A DNA stretch of 64,000 bases, taken from Streptomyces sp. NBC_00259. GTDB taxonomy: Bacteria > Actinomycetota > Actinomycetes > Streptomycetales > Streptomycetaceae. Made by a program: the position numbers and the translations under genes. Below, piece by piece: positions 18,512 through 27,121 of this stretch (its first letter is position 1; each line of letters begins with the position of its first letter). The notes beneath the pieces were generated by a model. That model was not told where the DNA came from and ran no database searches. It saw only the letters and a list, made by a program, of their open reading frames with translations. The DNA lies in the NCBI RefSeq assembly GCF_036181745.1, contig NZ_CP108080.1, positions 496,001 to 560,000 of the forward strand. Reading direction: 5' to 3'.

Positions 18512-18952
18512 ATGACCACACCCCATCGCATCGTCGACCTGAGCGAGACCCAGCCCAATCGCAGGCGCGGAGGCGACTTGCGCGCCATGCTCACGCCCAC
18601 CGCCGTGGGTGCCACGAGCGGCTTCATGGGCCTGGCGATCGTGGAGCCCGGCGACCGCATCGGTGAGCACTACCACCCGTACTCCGAGGAGTTCGTGTAC
18701 GTCGTCCGCGGCGAGCTCGAGGTCGACCTGGACGACGAGACGTTCTCGATCCGGCCGGACCAGGGTCTGCTCATCCCGCCCTATGTGCGCCACCGGTTCC
18801 GCAACGTGGGCAGCGAGGAGGCCCGGATGGTCTTCCATCTCGGCCCGCTCGCCCCGCGTCCGGAACTGGGCCACGTCGACACGGAGGAGACTCCCGGCGC
18901 GGAGGCCGCCTCGGCGCACCGGCCGCCCGAACGGACCGGGACGGCTTCATGA
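18512..18952 (+). CDS. Cupin-domain spore-pigment protein (whiE ORFII-like)
   Basis: The 146-residue protein has one cupin barrel with the metal-binding motifs [22 protein letters not shown] and [14 protein letters not shown] 18512 follows GGAGGAACC. The stop overlaps the KS-alpha ATG by 4 bp (18949-18952). Its family occupies the same position in other spore-pigment clusters, where it is thought to assist polyketide folding or oxidation, though this is not proven. Confidence 0.88.
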   Translation: MTTPHRIVDLSETQPNRRRGGDLRAMLTPTAVGATSGFMGLAIVEPGDRIGEHYHPYSEEFVYVVRGELEVDLDDETFSIRPDQGLLIPPYVRHRFRNVGSEEARMVFHLGPLAPRPELGHVDTEETPGAEAASAHRPPERTGTAS

Positions 18953-20217
18953 CCCGGCGCGTAGCGGTCACCGGCGTCGGCATAGTCGCGCCGGGAGGTG
19001 TCGGAATACCGGCGTTCTGGAACCTCCTGGCCAACGGCCGCACGGCGACGCGCGGCATCACGCTCTTCGACCCGACCGGGTTCCGCTCGCGGATCGCCGC
19101 CGAGTGCGACTTCGATCCGCAGGCCAACGGCCTCGGCCCCGAGGAGGTCCAGCGCGCCGACCGGTATGTGCAGTTCGCCATGGTCGCCGCGCGGGAAGCC
19201 CTGCGGGACGCCGGTCTCGACCCGGAGAAGGAGGATCCCTGGCGGATCGGAGTGTCGCTGGGCACCGCCGTTGGCGGCACCACCCGGCTTGAGCACGACT
19301 ATGTCAAGGTCAGCAGTTCCGGCCGGCGCTGGGACGTGGAGCCCAGCGAGGCGGAGCCGCATCTGCACCGGGCGTTCTCGCCCAGTGCCCTCGCCTCCGA
19401 GGTCGCCGAACAGACCGGCGCCCACGGCCCGGTGCAGACCGTGTCCACGGGATGCACCTCCGGGCTGGACGCGATCGGATACGCCTTCCACGCGATAGAG
19501 GAGGGCAGGGTCGACGTCTGCATCACGGGCGCGTCGGACTCGCCCATCTCCCCGATCACGGTGGCCTGCTTCGACGCGATCAAGGCGACGTCCCCGAACA
19601 ACGACGATCCGGCCCATGCCTCCCGCCCCTTCGACGCTCACCGCGACGGATTCGTCATGGGTGAGGGCGGAGCCGTGCTCGTCCTGGAGGAGCTCGAACA
19701 CGCCCGTGCCCGCGGTGCCACGGTGTACTGCGAGATCGGCGGTTACGCGACGTTCGGCAACGCGTACCACATGACCGGTCTCACCCGGGAGGGTCTGGAG
19801 ATGGCCCGTGCCATCGACAGCGCTCTCGGCCACGCCCGCATCGACGGGTCGGACATCGACTACGTGAACGCGCATGGTTCCGGAACGCAGCAGAACGACC
19901 GGCACGAGACCGCCGCCGTGAAGCAGTCGCTCGGGAACCACGCGTACAAGGTGCCGATGAGTTCCATCAAATCCATGGTGGGTCACTCGCTCGGCGCGAT
20001 CGGGGCGATAGAGGTCGTGGCCTGTGTGCTGGCGCTGGCCCACCAGGTGGTGCCGCCGACGGCGAACTACGAGACCCCTGACCCCGAGTGCGATCTCGAC
20101 TATGTGCCACGCACGGCGCGCGCTCTGAAGCTGCGCAACGTGCTCTCGGTCGGCAGCGGATTCGGCGGATTCCAGTCCGCCGTGGTCCTGACCCGACCAG
20201 GAGGGAGGACACGATGA
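18949..20217 (+). CDS. Type II PKS ketosynthase alpha (whiE ORFIII-like)
   Basis: The 422-residue protein is a complete KS-alpha. The nucleophile is Cys169 in STGCTSGLD, with the catalytic histidines in [15 protein letters not shown] and [11 protein letters not shown]. It forms the heterodimer with the KS-beta encoded next; the two genes overlap by 4 bp (20214-20217). It catalyses Claisen condensation of malonyl units on the ACP to build the pigment polyketide. Confidence 0.96.
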   Translation: MTRRVAVTGVGIVAPGGVGIPAFWNLLANGRTATRGITLFDPTGFRSRIAAECDFDPQANGLGPEEVQRADRYVQFAMVAAREALRDAGLDPEKEDPWRIGVSLGTAVGGTTRLEHDYVKVSSSGRRWDVEPSEAEPHLHRAFSPSALASEVAEQTGAHGPVQTVSTGCTSGLDAIGYAFHAIEEGRVDVCITGASDSPISPITVACFDAIKATSPNNDDPAHASRPFDAHRDGFVMGEGGAVLVLEELEHARARGATVYCEIGGYATFGNAYHMTGLTREGLEMARAIDSALGHARIDGSDIDYVNAHGSGTQQNDRHETAAVKQSLGNHAYKVPMSSIKSMVGHSLGAIGAIEVVACVLALAHQVVPPTANYETPDPECDLDYVPRTARALKLRNVLSVGSGFGGFQSAVVLTRPGGRTR

Positions 20218-21461
20218 GTCCTCGGCAGGACCGGCGTGCGGTTGTCACCGGAATCGGTGTCGTCGCCCCCAACGGGGTCGGTACCGATGCCTTCTGGAAA
20301 TCCACTCGGGAGGGCATCAGCGTCCTCGACCACATCACACGTGAAGGCTGCGATCATCTGCCGGTCCGTGTCGCCGGGGAGGTCCGCGGCTTCGATCCCC
20401 AATCCCTGGTCGAGGAGCGGTTCCTCGTCCAGACCGACCGGTTCACGCACTTCGCGATGGCCGCCGCCGACATGGCACTGGCCGACGCGCGGATAGCGTC
20501 CGGCGACTACAGCGAGTCCCCTTTCGCCGTGGGCGTGGTCACGGCCGCCGGTTCCGGCGGCGGTGAGTTCGGCCAGCGTGAGCTTCAGCGGCTGTGGGGA
20601 CAGGGTTCGCGCTATGTGGGCCCGTACCAGTCCATCGCCTGGTTCTACGCGGCGAGCACCGGCCAGATCTCGATCCGCGGTGGGTTCAAGGGCCCCTGCG
20701 GTGTGGTGGCGAGCGACGAGGCGGGCGGTCTGGACGCCCTGGCGCATGCCTCCCGGGTCATCGGCCGGGGCACGGACGCCGTGGTCATCGGCGCCGCCGA
20801 GGCACCACTGGCGCCGTACTCGCTCGTCTGCCAGCTCGGCTACCGGGAACTCAGCATGAGCGACGACCCGGACCGGGCCTACCGGCCCTTCACCAAGAGC
20901 GCGAACGGTTTCGTGCCCGCGGAGGGCGGAGCGATGCTCGTCGTCGAGGAGGAGGCGGTGGCACGCCGCCGCGGTGCGGAGATCCGTGCCGTGGTGGCCG
21001 GCCACGCGGCGACCTTCACCGGGGCAGGCCGGTGGGACCGGTCCCGTGAGGGGCTGGCCCAGGCGATCCGTGGAGCCCTGGCCGACGCCGGGTGTGCCCC
21101 CGAGGAGGTCGACGTCGTCTTCGCGGACGCGCTCGGCATCCCGGAGGCCGACCGGGCCGAGGCCCTGGCGATCGCCGACGCCCTGGGCGCGCACGGCGGC
21201 AGGGTGCCGGTGACGGCACCCAAGACCGGCACGGGGCGGGCGTACTGCGGAGCACCCGTGCTGGACACGGCCGCCGCGGTGCTCGCCCTGCAGGACGGTG
21301 TCGTCCCGCCCACGCCCAACGTCTTCGACGTGTGCCACGAGCTGCAGGTCGTGACCGGCGGGCCCCGTCCCGCCGAACTGCGCACGGCCCTGGTGCTGAG
21401 CCGAGGGCTCATGGGCTCGAACGCGGCGCTCGTGCTGCGGCACGGCGCCACCACCCTGTGA
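20214..21461 (+). CDS. Type II PKS ketosynthase beta / chain length factor (whiE ORFIV-like)
   Basis: The 415-residue protein is KS-like but lacks the active-site Cys: the equivalent residue 169 is Glu in [13 protein letters not shown], aligned exactly with Cys169 of the KS-alpha. Most chain-length factors have Gln here. The start ATG 20214 is coupled to the KS-alpha stop; a longer in-frame reading to 20088 lies inside KS-alpha. It sets chain length together with KS-alpha. Confidence 0.95.
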   Translation: MSPRQDRRAVVTGIGVVAPNGVGTDAFWKSTREGISVLDHITREGCDHLPVRVAGEVRGFDPQSLVEERFLVQTDRFTHFAMAAADMALADARIASGDYSESPFAVGVVTAAGSGGGEFGQRELQRLWGQGSRYVGPYQSIAWFYAASTGQISIRGGFKGPCGVVASDEAGGLDALAHASRVIGRGTDAVVIGAAEAPLAPYSLVCQLGYRELSMSDDPDRAYRPFTKSANGFVPAEGGAMLVVEEEAVARRRGAEIRAVVAGHAATFTGAGRWDRSREGLAQAIRGALADAGCAPEEVDVVFADALGIPEADRAEALAIADALGAHGGRVPVTAPKTGTGRAYCGAPVLDTAAAVLALQDGVVPPTPNVFDVCHELQVVTGGPRPAELRTALVLSRGLMGSNAALVLRHGATTL

Positions 21462-21487
21462 AGAACGCGCGAGAAGGAGCACTCCTC

Positions 21488-22235
<748 letters not shown>

Positions 22236-22260
22236 CCACCGACCGAAGGGAATCCCCCTG

Positions 22261-22593
22261 ATGCACCACGCGCTCATCGTCGCCCGCATGGCGCCGGATT
22301 CGGCGGCGGACATCGCCAAGGTGTTCGAGGCCTCCGACCGGGGCGAGCTGCCGGACCTCGTCGGGGTCACCCGACGCAGCCTGTTCCAGTTCGGCGACGT
22401 CTATCTCCATCTGATCGAGGCCGACCGGCCTCCGGGGCCGGCGGTCGCCAAGGTGGCGGACCACCCGGAGTTCCGGGGCATCAGCGAACAGCTGTCCGCC
22501 TTCGTCAGCGCGTACGACCCGAAGACCTGGCGGAGCCCCAAGGACGCCATGGCCCACGAGTTCTACCGCTGGGAGCGTGCGGCGAAAGCCTGA
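22261..22593 (+). CDS. TcmI-family polyketide cyclase (whiE ORFVII-like)
   Basis: The 110-residue protein is a ferredoxin-like-fold cyclase of the TcmI family (ALIVARMAPDSAADIAKVFEASDRGELPDL, FQFGDVYLHLIEAD). It closes the pigment operon, 25 bp after the aromatase. It should catalyse a later ring closure. A strong terminator follows at 22608-22645. Confidence 0.92.
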   Translation: MHHALIVARMAPDSAADIAKVFEASDRGELPDLVGVTRRSLFQFGDVYLHLIEADRPPGPAVAKVADHPEFRGISEQLSAFVSAYDPKTWRSPKDAMAHEFYRWERAAKA

Positions 22594-22607
22594 TCCCGCC
22601 CACGACA

Positions 22608-22645
22608 GGTCGCCGGCTCCGCGTAAGGACGCGGAGCCGGCGACC
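22608..22645. terminator. Strong bidirectional terminator between pigment operon and methyltransferase
   Basis: GGTCGCCGGCTCCGCGT (22608-22624) and ACGCGGAGCCGGCGACC (22629-22645) pair perfectly over 17 bp around the loop AAGG. It separates the convergent cyclase and O-methyltransferase genes. Confidence 0.9.
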
Positions 22646-22675
22646 GGTTGCGATCCCCCGGATGCGGCCGACGGG

Positions 22676-23719
22676 TCAGCCGCCGGGGGTGATGCTCTCG
22701 AACGCGTGCAGATACGCGTTGACGGGACGGACGTCGCCGACGATCAGGCCGGCGTCCCCCATCCGGCTGATCATGCTCTCCTGGGTGTGCTTCGCGCCAC
22801 CGACGTTGAGGAGCAGCATCAGGTCCATCGACGTGGTGAACTTCATCGACGGGGTGTCGTCGACGAGGTTCTCGATGACCACCACCCTCGCTCCCGGGCG
22901 GGCGGCCTTGACGACGTTCCCCAGGGTTCTGCGGGTGCTGTCGTCGTCCCATTCGAGGATGTTCTTGATGATGTAGACGTCGGCCTCGACGGGAATGGCC
23001 TCCCGGCAGTCCCCGGGGACGATCCTGACGCGGTCGGCGAGCGCGCCGCCGTCGCGCAGCCGGGGGTCCGCCTTGGCCACGACCCGGGGCAGGTCGAGCA
23101 GCGTTCCCCGGATGCCGGGGTACTTCTCCAGCAGGCTCGCCAGGACGTGGCCCTGGCCGCCGCCGATGTCGGCGACGGTGGCCGCTCCCGTGAGGTCGAG
23201 CAGCTGCGCCACATCGCGGGCCGACTGCATGCTGGACGTGGTCATGGCCCGGTTGAAGACGTGCGCCGAGTCGTGCGCGTCCTCGTGGAGGTAGTCGAAG
23301 AACCCCTTGCCGTAGAGCCTGTCGAAGACGCTTCTGCCGGAGCGCACGGCCTCGTCGAGGAGCGGCCAGGCGTCCCAGGTCCAGGGCTCGGTGCACCAGA
23401 GGGAGATGTACTTCAGGCTGTTCGGGTCGTCCTCGCGCAGCAGCCGGGACATCTCGGTGTGCGCGAAGGTGCCGTCCTCGGTCTCGGTGAAGATCCCGTA
23501 GCAGGTGAGCGCGCGCAGCATCCGCCGCAGTGCCCGGGGGTCGGCCCGTACGGCCGCCGCCAGTTCCTCCGCGGTGGCGGGGGTGTCGCCCAGCGCGTCG
23601 GCGACACCGAGACGGGCCGCGGCCCGGACGGCGCCGGCGCATGCCGCGCCGAAGACGAGCTCCCTGAACCGCATGGACGGCGGGGTCGTGGTTTCCACGG
23701 TCGTGCGGGCGGTGGTCAT
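22676..23719 (-). CDS. SAM-dependent O-methyltransferase (small-molecule type)
   Basis: The 347-residue product has the plant/actinobacterial O-methyltransferase layout: an N-terminal winged-helix dimerisation domain (LGVADALGDTPATAEELA) and a C-terminal SAM domain with VADIGGGQGHVLASLLEKYP, GTLLDLPRVV and the motif DVYIIKNILEWDDDSTRR, where His of the usual catalytic HxxHD is replaced by KNILEWDD. ATG 23719 follows AGGGAAG; GTG 23725 is the alternative. Its start overlaps the beta-helix gene stop by 4 bp. It faces the pigment operon and is a plausible tailoring enzyme, but this is context inference. Confidence 0.88.
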   Translation of the reverse strand: MTTARTTVETTTPPSMRFRELVFGAACAGAVRAAARLGVADALGDTPATAEELAAAVRADPRALRRMLRALTCYGIFTETEDGTFAHTEMSRLLREDDPNSLKYISLWCTEPWTWDAWPLLDEAVRSGRSVFDRLYGKGFFDYLHEDAHDSAHVFNRAMTTSSMQSARDVAQLLDLTGAATVADIGGGQGHVLASLLEKYPGIRGTLLDLPRVVAKADPRLRDGGALADRVRIVPGDCREAIPVEADVYIIKNILEWDDDSTRRTLGNVVKAARPGARVVVIENLVDDTPSMKFTTSMDLMLLLNVGGAKHTQESMISRMGDAGLIVGDVRPVNAYLHAFESITPGG

Positions 23720-24777
23720 GCGCACTTCCCTGCCTTCTCGGAGACCTGGCAGAGGTTGCCGGCGAAGGTGTTGCCCTTGCCGGTGTCACGGTTGGCGAGG
23801 TCCGAGGGCTTGTTGCTCGCCAGCGCGTTGTTCCTGATGACGTTCTGGCTGTTCGGGGCGCCCACGATGCTCTTGAAGAGGACGATCCCGCCGGAGAACG
23901 GGGAGGTGCCCGCGTTGCCCCAGATGGCGTTGGCCTCGACGGTGGCGCGCTCGACACCGGTGAGGACGATGCCGGCGCCCTGGATCCTGGGCAGCCGCGC
24001 GGTCTTCGGGCAGGACTTGTTGTTGTGGTGGACGCGGTTGCCGCGGACGGTCAGGTCGCCGGTCCGCGGAACGCCCTCGTCACCGACGACGAACATGCCC
24101 GCGCAGTTGGCGGTGACGACGTTGTTGTTGACGGTGAGGTTCCTGAGCCGCCGGACGGTGAGCCCGATACGGTTTCCGGCCAGGAGATTGTCCCGGATCA
24201 CGGTGCGGCGGGTGTTCATGGCCCCGGCCTCGGTGTCGACGGTGTTCGACACGAAGATGCCCGACTCGGCGTTGTTACGGGCCGAGTTCCCGAGGATCTC
24301 GGAACGCAGGGACCGCTCCTGGGCGATGCCCCAGTTGCCGTTGCCCACCGAGGTCACGGCACGGATGCTCAGCTTGTTGGTGCGTGAGGCCCAGACGCCG
24401 TTCTTCTTGAACTCGGCCACGGTCAGGGAGCGGATGGCCACGTTCGTGGCGGGCTTGGCGTCCGTACCGAGGACACAGATCCCGTTCCCTCCCTGGGCGC
24501 AGACGTGCCGCGCCTTCCCCGTGGGCGGCAGGATGACGGTCCGTTCCCCGGCCCCGCGCAGCGTCAGGTCCGACTTCCGGATGAGGACGCTCTCCCGGTA
24601 GACGCCGGGTGCGACGTCGATGACGTCGCCCGGCTTCGCCGCGTCGACCGCGGCCTGGATCGACTCGCCCGGAAGTACGTCGTGGCTGGTCCGGGCACCG
24701 GCCGGCGCTGCCGCCGCCAGCCCCGAGGTGACCATGAGCGCGACGCATCCGAGGTATGTGAACTGTCGTTTCGTCAT
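23716..24777 (-). CDS. Secreted right-handed parallel beta-helix protein
   Basis: The 353-residue protein has a signal peptide (YLGCVALMVTSGLAAAAPAGA) and then the start typical of NosD/pectate-lyase-like beta-helices: SIQAAVDAAKPGDVIDVAPGVYRESVLIRK is spread over residues 38-68. About eight PbH1-like coils follow, rich in Asn ladders (NNNVVTANCAGMFVV, VIRNNALASN). No polysaccharide-lyase catalytic triad was recognised. It is translationally coupled to the O-methyltransferase gene downstream. An inverted repeat lies 11 bp before ATG 24777. Function unknown; possible spore-wall or pigment-deposition role is inference. Confidence 0.85.
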   Translation of the reverse strand: MTKRQFTYLGCVALMVTSGLAAAAPAGARTSHDVLPGESIQAAVDAAKPGDVIDVAPGVYRESVLIRKSDLTLRGAGERTVILPPTGKARHVCAQGGNGICVLGTDAKPATNVAIRSLTVAEFKKNGVWASRTNKLSIRAVTSVGNGNWGIAQERSLRSEILGNSARNNAESGIFVSNTVDTEAGAMNTRRTVIRDNLLAGNRIGLTVRRLRNLTVNNNVVTANCAGMFVVGDEGVPRTGDLTVRGNRVHHNNKSCPKTARLPRIQGAGIVLTGVERATVEANAIWGNAGTSPFSGGIVLFKSIVGAPNSQNVIRNNALASNKPSDLANRDTGKGNTFAGNLCQVSEKAGKCA

Positions 24778-24787
24778 GAGGTCAAAT

Positions 24788-24817
24788 TATGTGGCGATTA
24801 GGGTAAATCGCCACATA
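24788..24817 (-). promoter_or_regulatory. 12-bp inverted repeat just upstream of the beta-helix gene
   Basis: TATGTGGCGATT (24788-24799) and AATCGCCACATA (24806-24817) are perfect inverted repeats around the 6-bp loop AGGGTA. On the minus strand the loop reads TACCCT, which fits a -10 hexamer, so this may be an operator over a promoter. A terminator for the FhuF-type gene ending at 24854 is the alternative. Confidence 0.5.
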
Positions 24818-24853
24818 TCTGACCCATCAGAAGCGTGTCGTGGAACGCCCGGT

Positions 24854-25738
24854 TCAGCAGGGGGCGTCACCCTCCAGCCTGCGCAGCCGTTCGGCGTCAC
24901 CCGTCCGGGGGCAGGTGCCGCACGCCTCGGACGGACGGATCGTGTAGTAGAGGCAGCAGCCGGCCCGGGTACGGGTCGGGTACGACTGCCCGTCACGGCC
25001 CACGAGCCGGCGGAAGTCCGCACCACCGGGGAACGGCCGCTCGGGCCGCGGCAGCAGTTCACCGGCCTCCCGCACGCCCCGCTCCTCCTCCCCCAGCATG
25101 CGGCCGAGGTACCAGACGCCGGAGACCAGGTCGTCACCCACCATGCCCCACAACGCACGCGGCCCCCTGCGTACCGCCGGGCCGACGGCGGCCAGCAGCG
25201 GACGCACGTGGTCGGCGACCGCCGCACGCAGTTCGGCACGCAGCGCCTCCTCGTGCGCCACCACGCGCACCCCCGGCAGCGAGGCCGCCGGATCGCCGGG
25301 CAGGCACGCGAACCCGCCGGGCACGACCTCGAACGCCCCCGTGGTCAGGCTTATGCGGACGTCGTGCGGCCGGATCCTCGGCACCCGGCGCTCCAGGTAC
25401 CAGGGGCCGCTCATCAGCAGCGCGACGGACCAGAGGTAGTCGTGCAGGGCACGCGAGGCGGCGACGTCGCGGCGCGCGGTGTGCGCGTGGTCGCGCCGGA
25501 TCCGGAAGGTCTCGGCATCGAGGAGCGCGTCGAGGAACTCCGGCCGGGCGGCCAGTTCGGCACCGTCCGCCCAGCCCTGGCCGGCCCGTGAACCGGGTTC
25601 CGCGATGTCCGCCCGCAGGGCCGGACAGAGCGCGGTGAGCCGCCGGTGGGTGGAGGCGAGCAGGGCGGAGCAGCTCACGGGCAGGGCGCAGCGGCTCGGG
25701 GTCGGTCCGGCCAGTGGATATGCCGGGGCCAGGGTCAC
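24854..25738 (-). CDS. FhuF-type (2Fe-2S) ferric siderophore reductase
   Basis: The 294-residue product ends with the CC-x10-C-x2-C iron-sulfur signature of FhuF-like siderophore reductases (GCCLYYTIRPSEACGTCP). The rest is helical with WSVALLMSGPWYLERR. It would reduce ferric siderophore to release iron in the cytoplasm. The start is GTG 25738 with GAGGAG 7 nt upstream. An iron box at 25774-25792 lies just before it and it is divergent from the siderophore biosynthesis operon, which supports iron-responsive joint control. Confidence 0.87.
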   Translation of the reverse strand: MTLAPAYPLAGPTPSRCALPVSCSALLASTHRRLTALCPALRADIAEPGSRAGQGWADGAELAARPEFLDALLDAETFRIRRDHAHTARRDVAASRALHDYLWSVALLMSGPWYLERRVPRIRPHDVRISLTTGAFEVVPGGFACLPGDPAASLPGVRVVAHEEALRAELRAAVADHVRPLLAAVGPAVRRGPRALWGMVGDDLVSGVWYLGRMLGEEERGVREAGELLPRPERPFPGGADFRRLVGRDGQSYPTRTRAGCCLYYTIRPSEACGTCPRTGDAERLRRLEGDAPC

Positions 25739-25773
25739 GGGCGCTCCTCAGCACAACAGCGAAGGGGGGTAGG

Positions 25774-25792
25774 TAAGGCGAGGCTCACCTTA
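25774..25792 (-). promoter_or_regulatory. DmdR/IdeR-type iron box before the reductase gene
   Basis: TAAGGCGAGGCTCACCTTA matches the remembered actinobacterial iron-box consensus TTAGGTTAGGCTCACCTAA at about 15 of 19 positions. It sits 36 bp upstream of GTG 25738. Confidence 0.7.
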
Positions 25793-25839
25793 ACCACAGA
25801 AGTGATCGCGAACGCCAACCGGGGCCGTGTCGCGACGAA

Positions 25840-25870
25840 TTGACAGACTTAGGTGTACCTAACCTAGGCT
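25840..25870 (+). promoter_or_regulatory. Iron-regulated promoter of the siderophore operon
   Basis: A perfect TTGACA (25840-25845) is followed after 19 bp by TAGGCT (25865-25870). The palindrome TTAGGTGTACCTAA (25849-25862), continuing as CCTAG, is an iron-box-like site covering the spacer and -10. Iron-bound DmdR would block RNA polymerase here. Confidence 0.75.
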
Positions 25871-25930
25871 TTCTGCTCGTGATCCAGAACGTCACGGGTC
25901 ACCCGGCTCTGTGCGCGGAAGTGACCCCTC

Positions 25931-27121
25931 ATGCGGATGTACGTGCTTGCTCTGAACCCGACCGACTCGGTCACCGAGGGATTCCTCCCTGCCGCCCACC
26001 GGCTCGGCCTGGACGTCACGCTGCTCACCGACCGGCCCGAAGCGCACCGCGCCGCGCACCCCGACGTCGAGGTACTGGAATGCGACGTACGCGACTTCCG
26101 CGCCGTCGTCTCCCGGATCTCGGCCCACCACCCACCGGACGCGGTCTTCACCAACAGCGACCATCTGCAGACCCAGGCGGCGCTGGCCGCCGACTACTTC
26201 GGACTGCCCGCCAAGAGCTGGCGGTCCGCGCTGTGCACCAAGGACAAGGCGGAGATGCGCCGCCGGCTGGCCGCCGCGGGCGTGGACACCGTCCGTTGCG
26301 TGGAACTCGCCGCCGACCAGGATCCGGCCACCGCGGCCGTACCCGGCTTCCCGTACCCGTGCGTCGTCAAGCCCCGCGAGGGTGTGGCCAGCGAGGACGT
26401 CGTCCTGGCGGCGAGTGCGTGGGAACTGGTGCGGCTGTGTACGGAGATCCGGGCCCGCCGGCCGGATGCGGCGCTGGTGGTCGAGGAGTACCTGCCGGGC
26501 GAGCTGCACACCCTGGAGACACTCGGCGACGGGCGCGTACGTCATGTCCTGGGCGGGTTCCGCACCGAGCTGTCCCCTCCCCCGCACTTCATCGAGGAGC
26601 GATTGACGTATGCCGGGGAGCTTCCCGGCGATGTGACCGAGCAGGTTCTGGCGCAGCTGGACGTCCTCGGCGTCGGGTTCGGCGCCTGCCACACCGAGTT
26701 CGTCGTGCACGAGGGACGCGCACGGATCATCGAGGTCAACTACCGCGCCATCGGCGACCAGTGCGATCTGCTCCTGGCCGGGCTGCTGGACATACCGCTG
26801 TTCGAGCACATCCTCCGCACCCATCTGGGTGAGCCGCTTCCCGCGGACCTGGGGGCGCGTACCGGCGGTGCGGCGCGGCTCGACTACCCGTGCGCGGACC
26901 GCGCCGGGACGCTGACCGCCGCGCCGGAGGCGGCCGAGGTGGAGGCGGACGGGGTGCGGCTGACGTACCGGCCGCTGCGCGGCATCGGCGAACGGCACCC
27001 GCTCCACCGCACCAACCGCGACTTCCTCGGCGTCGTCCGGGCAACCGGCGGCGACCGGGCGGCCGTGGACCGGGCCGTGACCGGATTCCTGGCGGCCCAC
27101 CGCTGGGAGATCACGCCGTGA
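25931..27121 (+). CDS. ATP-grasp ligase of siderophore biosynthesis (PvsA-like)
   Basis: The 396-residue protein is an ATP-grasp enzyme: an N-terminal Rossmann-like domain (MYVLALNPTDSVTEGFLPAAHRLG), the ATP-binding core with PYPCVVKPREGVASEDV and ALVVEEYLPGELH, and the metal-binding EVNYRAIGDQ. ATP-grasp enzymes make amide bonds via acyl phosphates. It heads an operon whose order (ATP-grasp, NIS synthetase, NIS synthetase, PLP decarboxylase) mirrors vibrioferrin pvsA-B-D-E. Its stop overlaps the next GTG by 4 bp. ATG 25931 has GGAAG 9 nt upstream; ATG 25937 is a possible alternative. The exact substrates are inferred. Confidence 0.85.
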   Translation: MRMYVLALNPTDSVTEGFLPAAHRLGLDVTLLTDRPEAHRAAHPDVEVLECDVRDFRAVVSRISAHHPPDAVFTNSDHLQTQAALAADYFGLPAKSWRSALCTKDKAEMRRRLAAAGVDTVRCVELAADQDPATAAVPGFPYPCVVKPREGVASEDVVLAASAWELVRLCTEIRARRPDAALVVEEYLPGELHTLETLGDGRVRHVLGGFRTELSPPPHFIEERLTYAGELPGDVTEQVLAQLDVLGVGFGACHTEFVVHEGRARIIEVNYRAIGDQCDLLLAGLLDIPLFEHILRTHLGEPLPADLGARTGGAARLDYPCADRAGTLTAAPEAAEVEADGVRLTYRPLRGIGERHPLHRTNRDFLGVVRATGGDRAAVDRAVTGFLAAHRWEITP

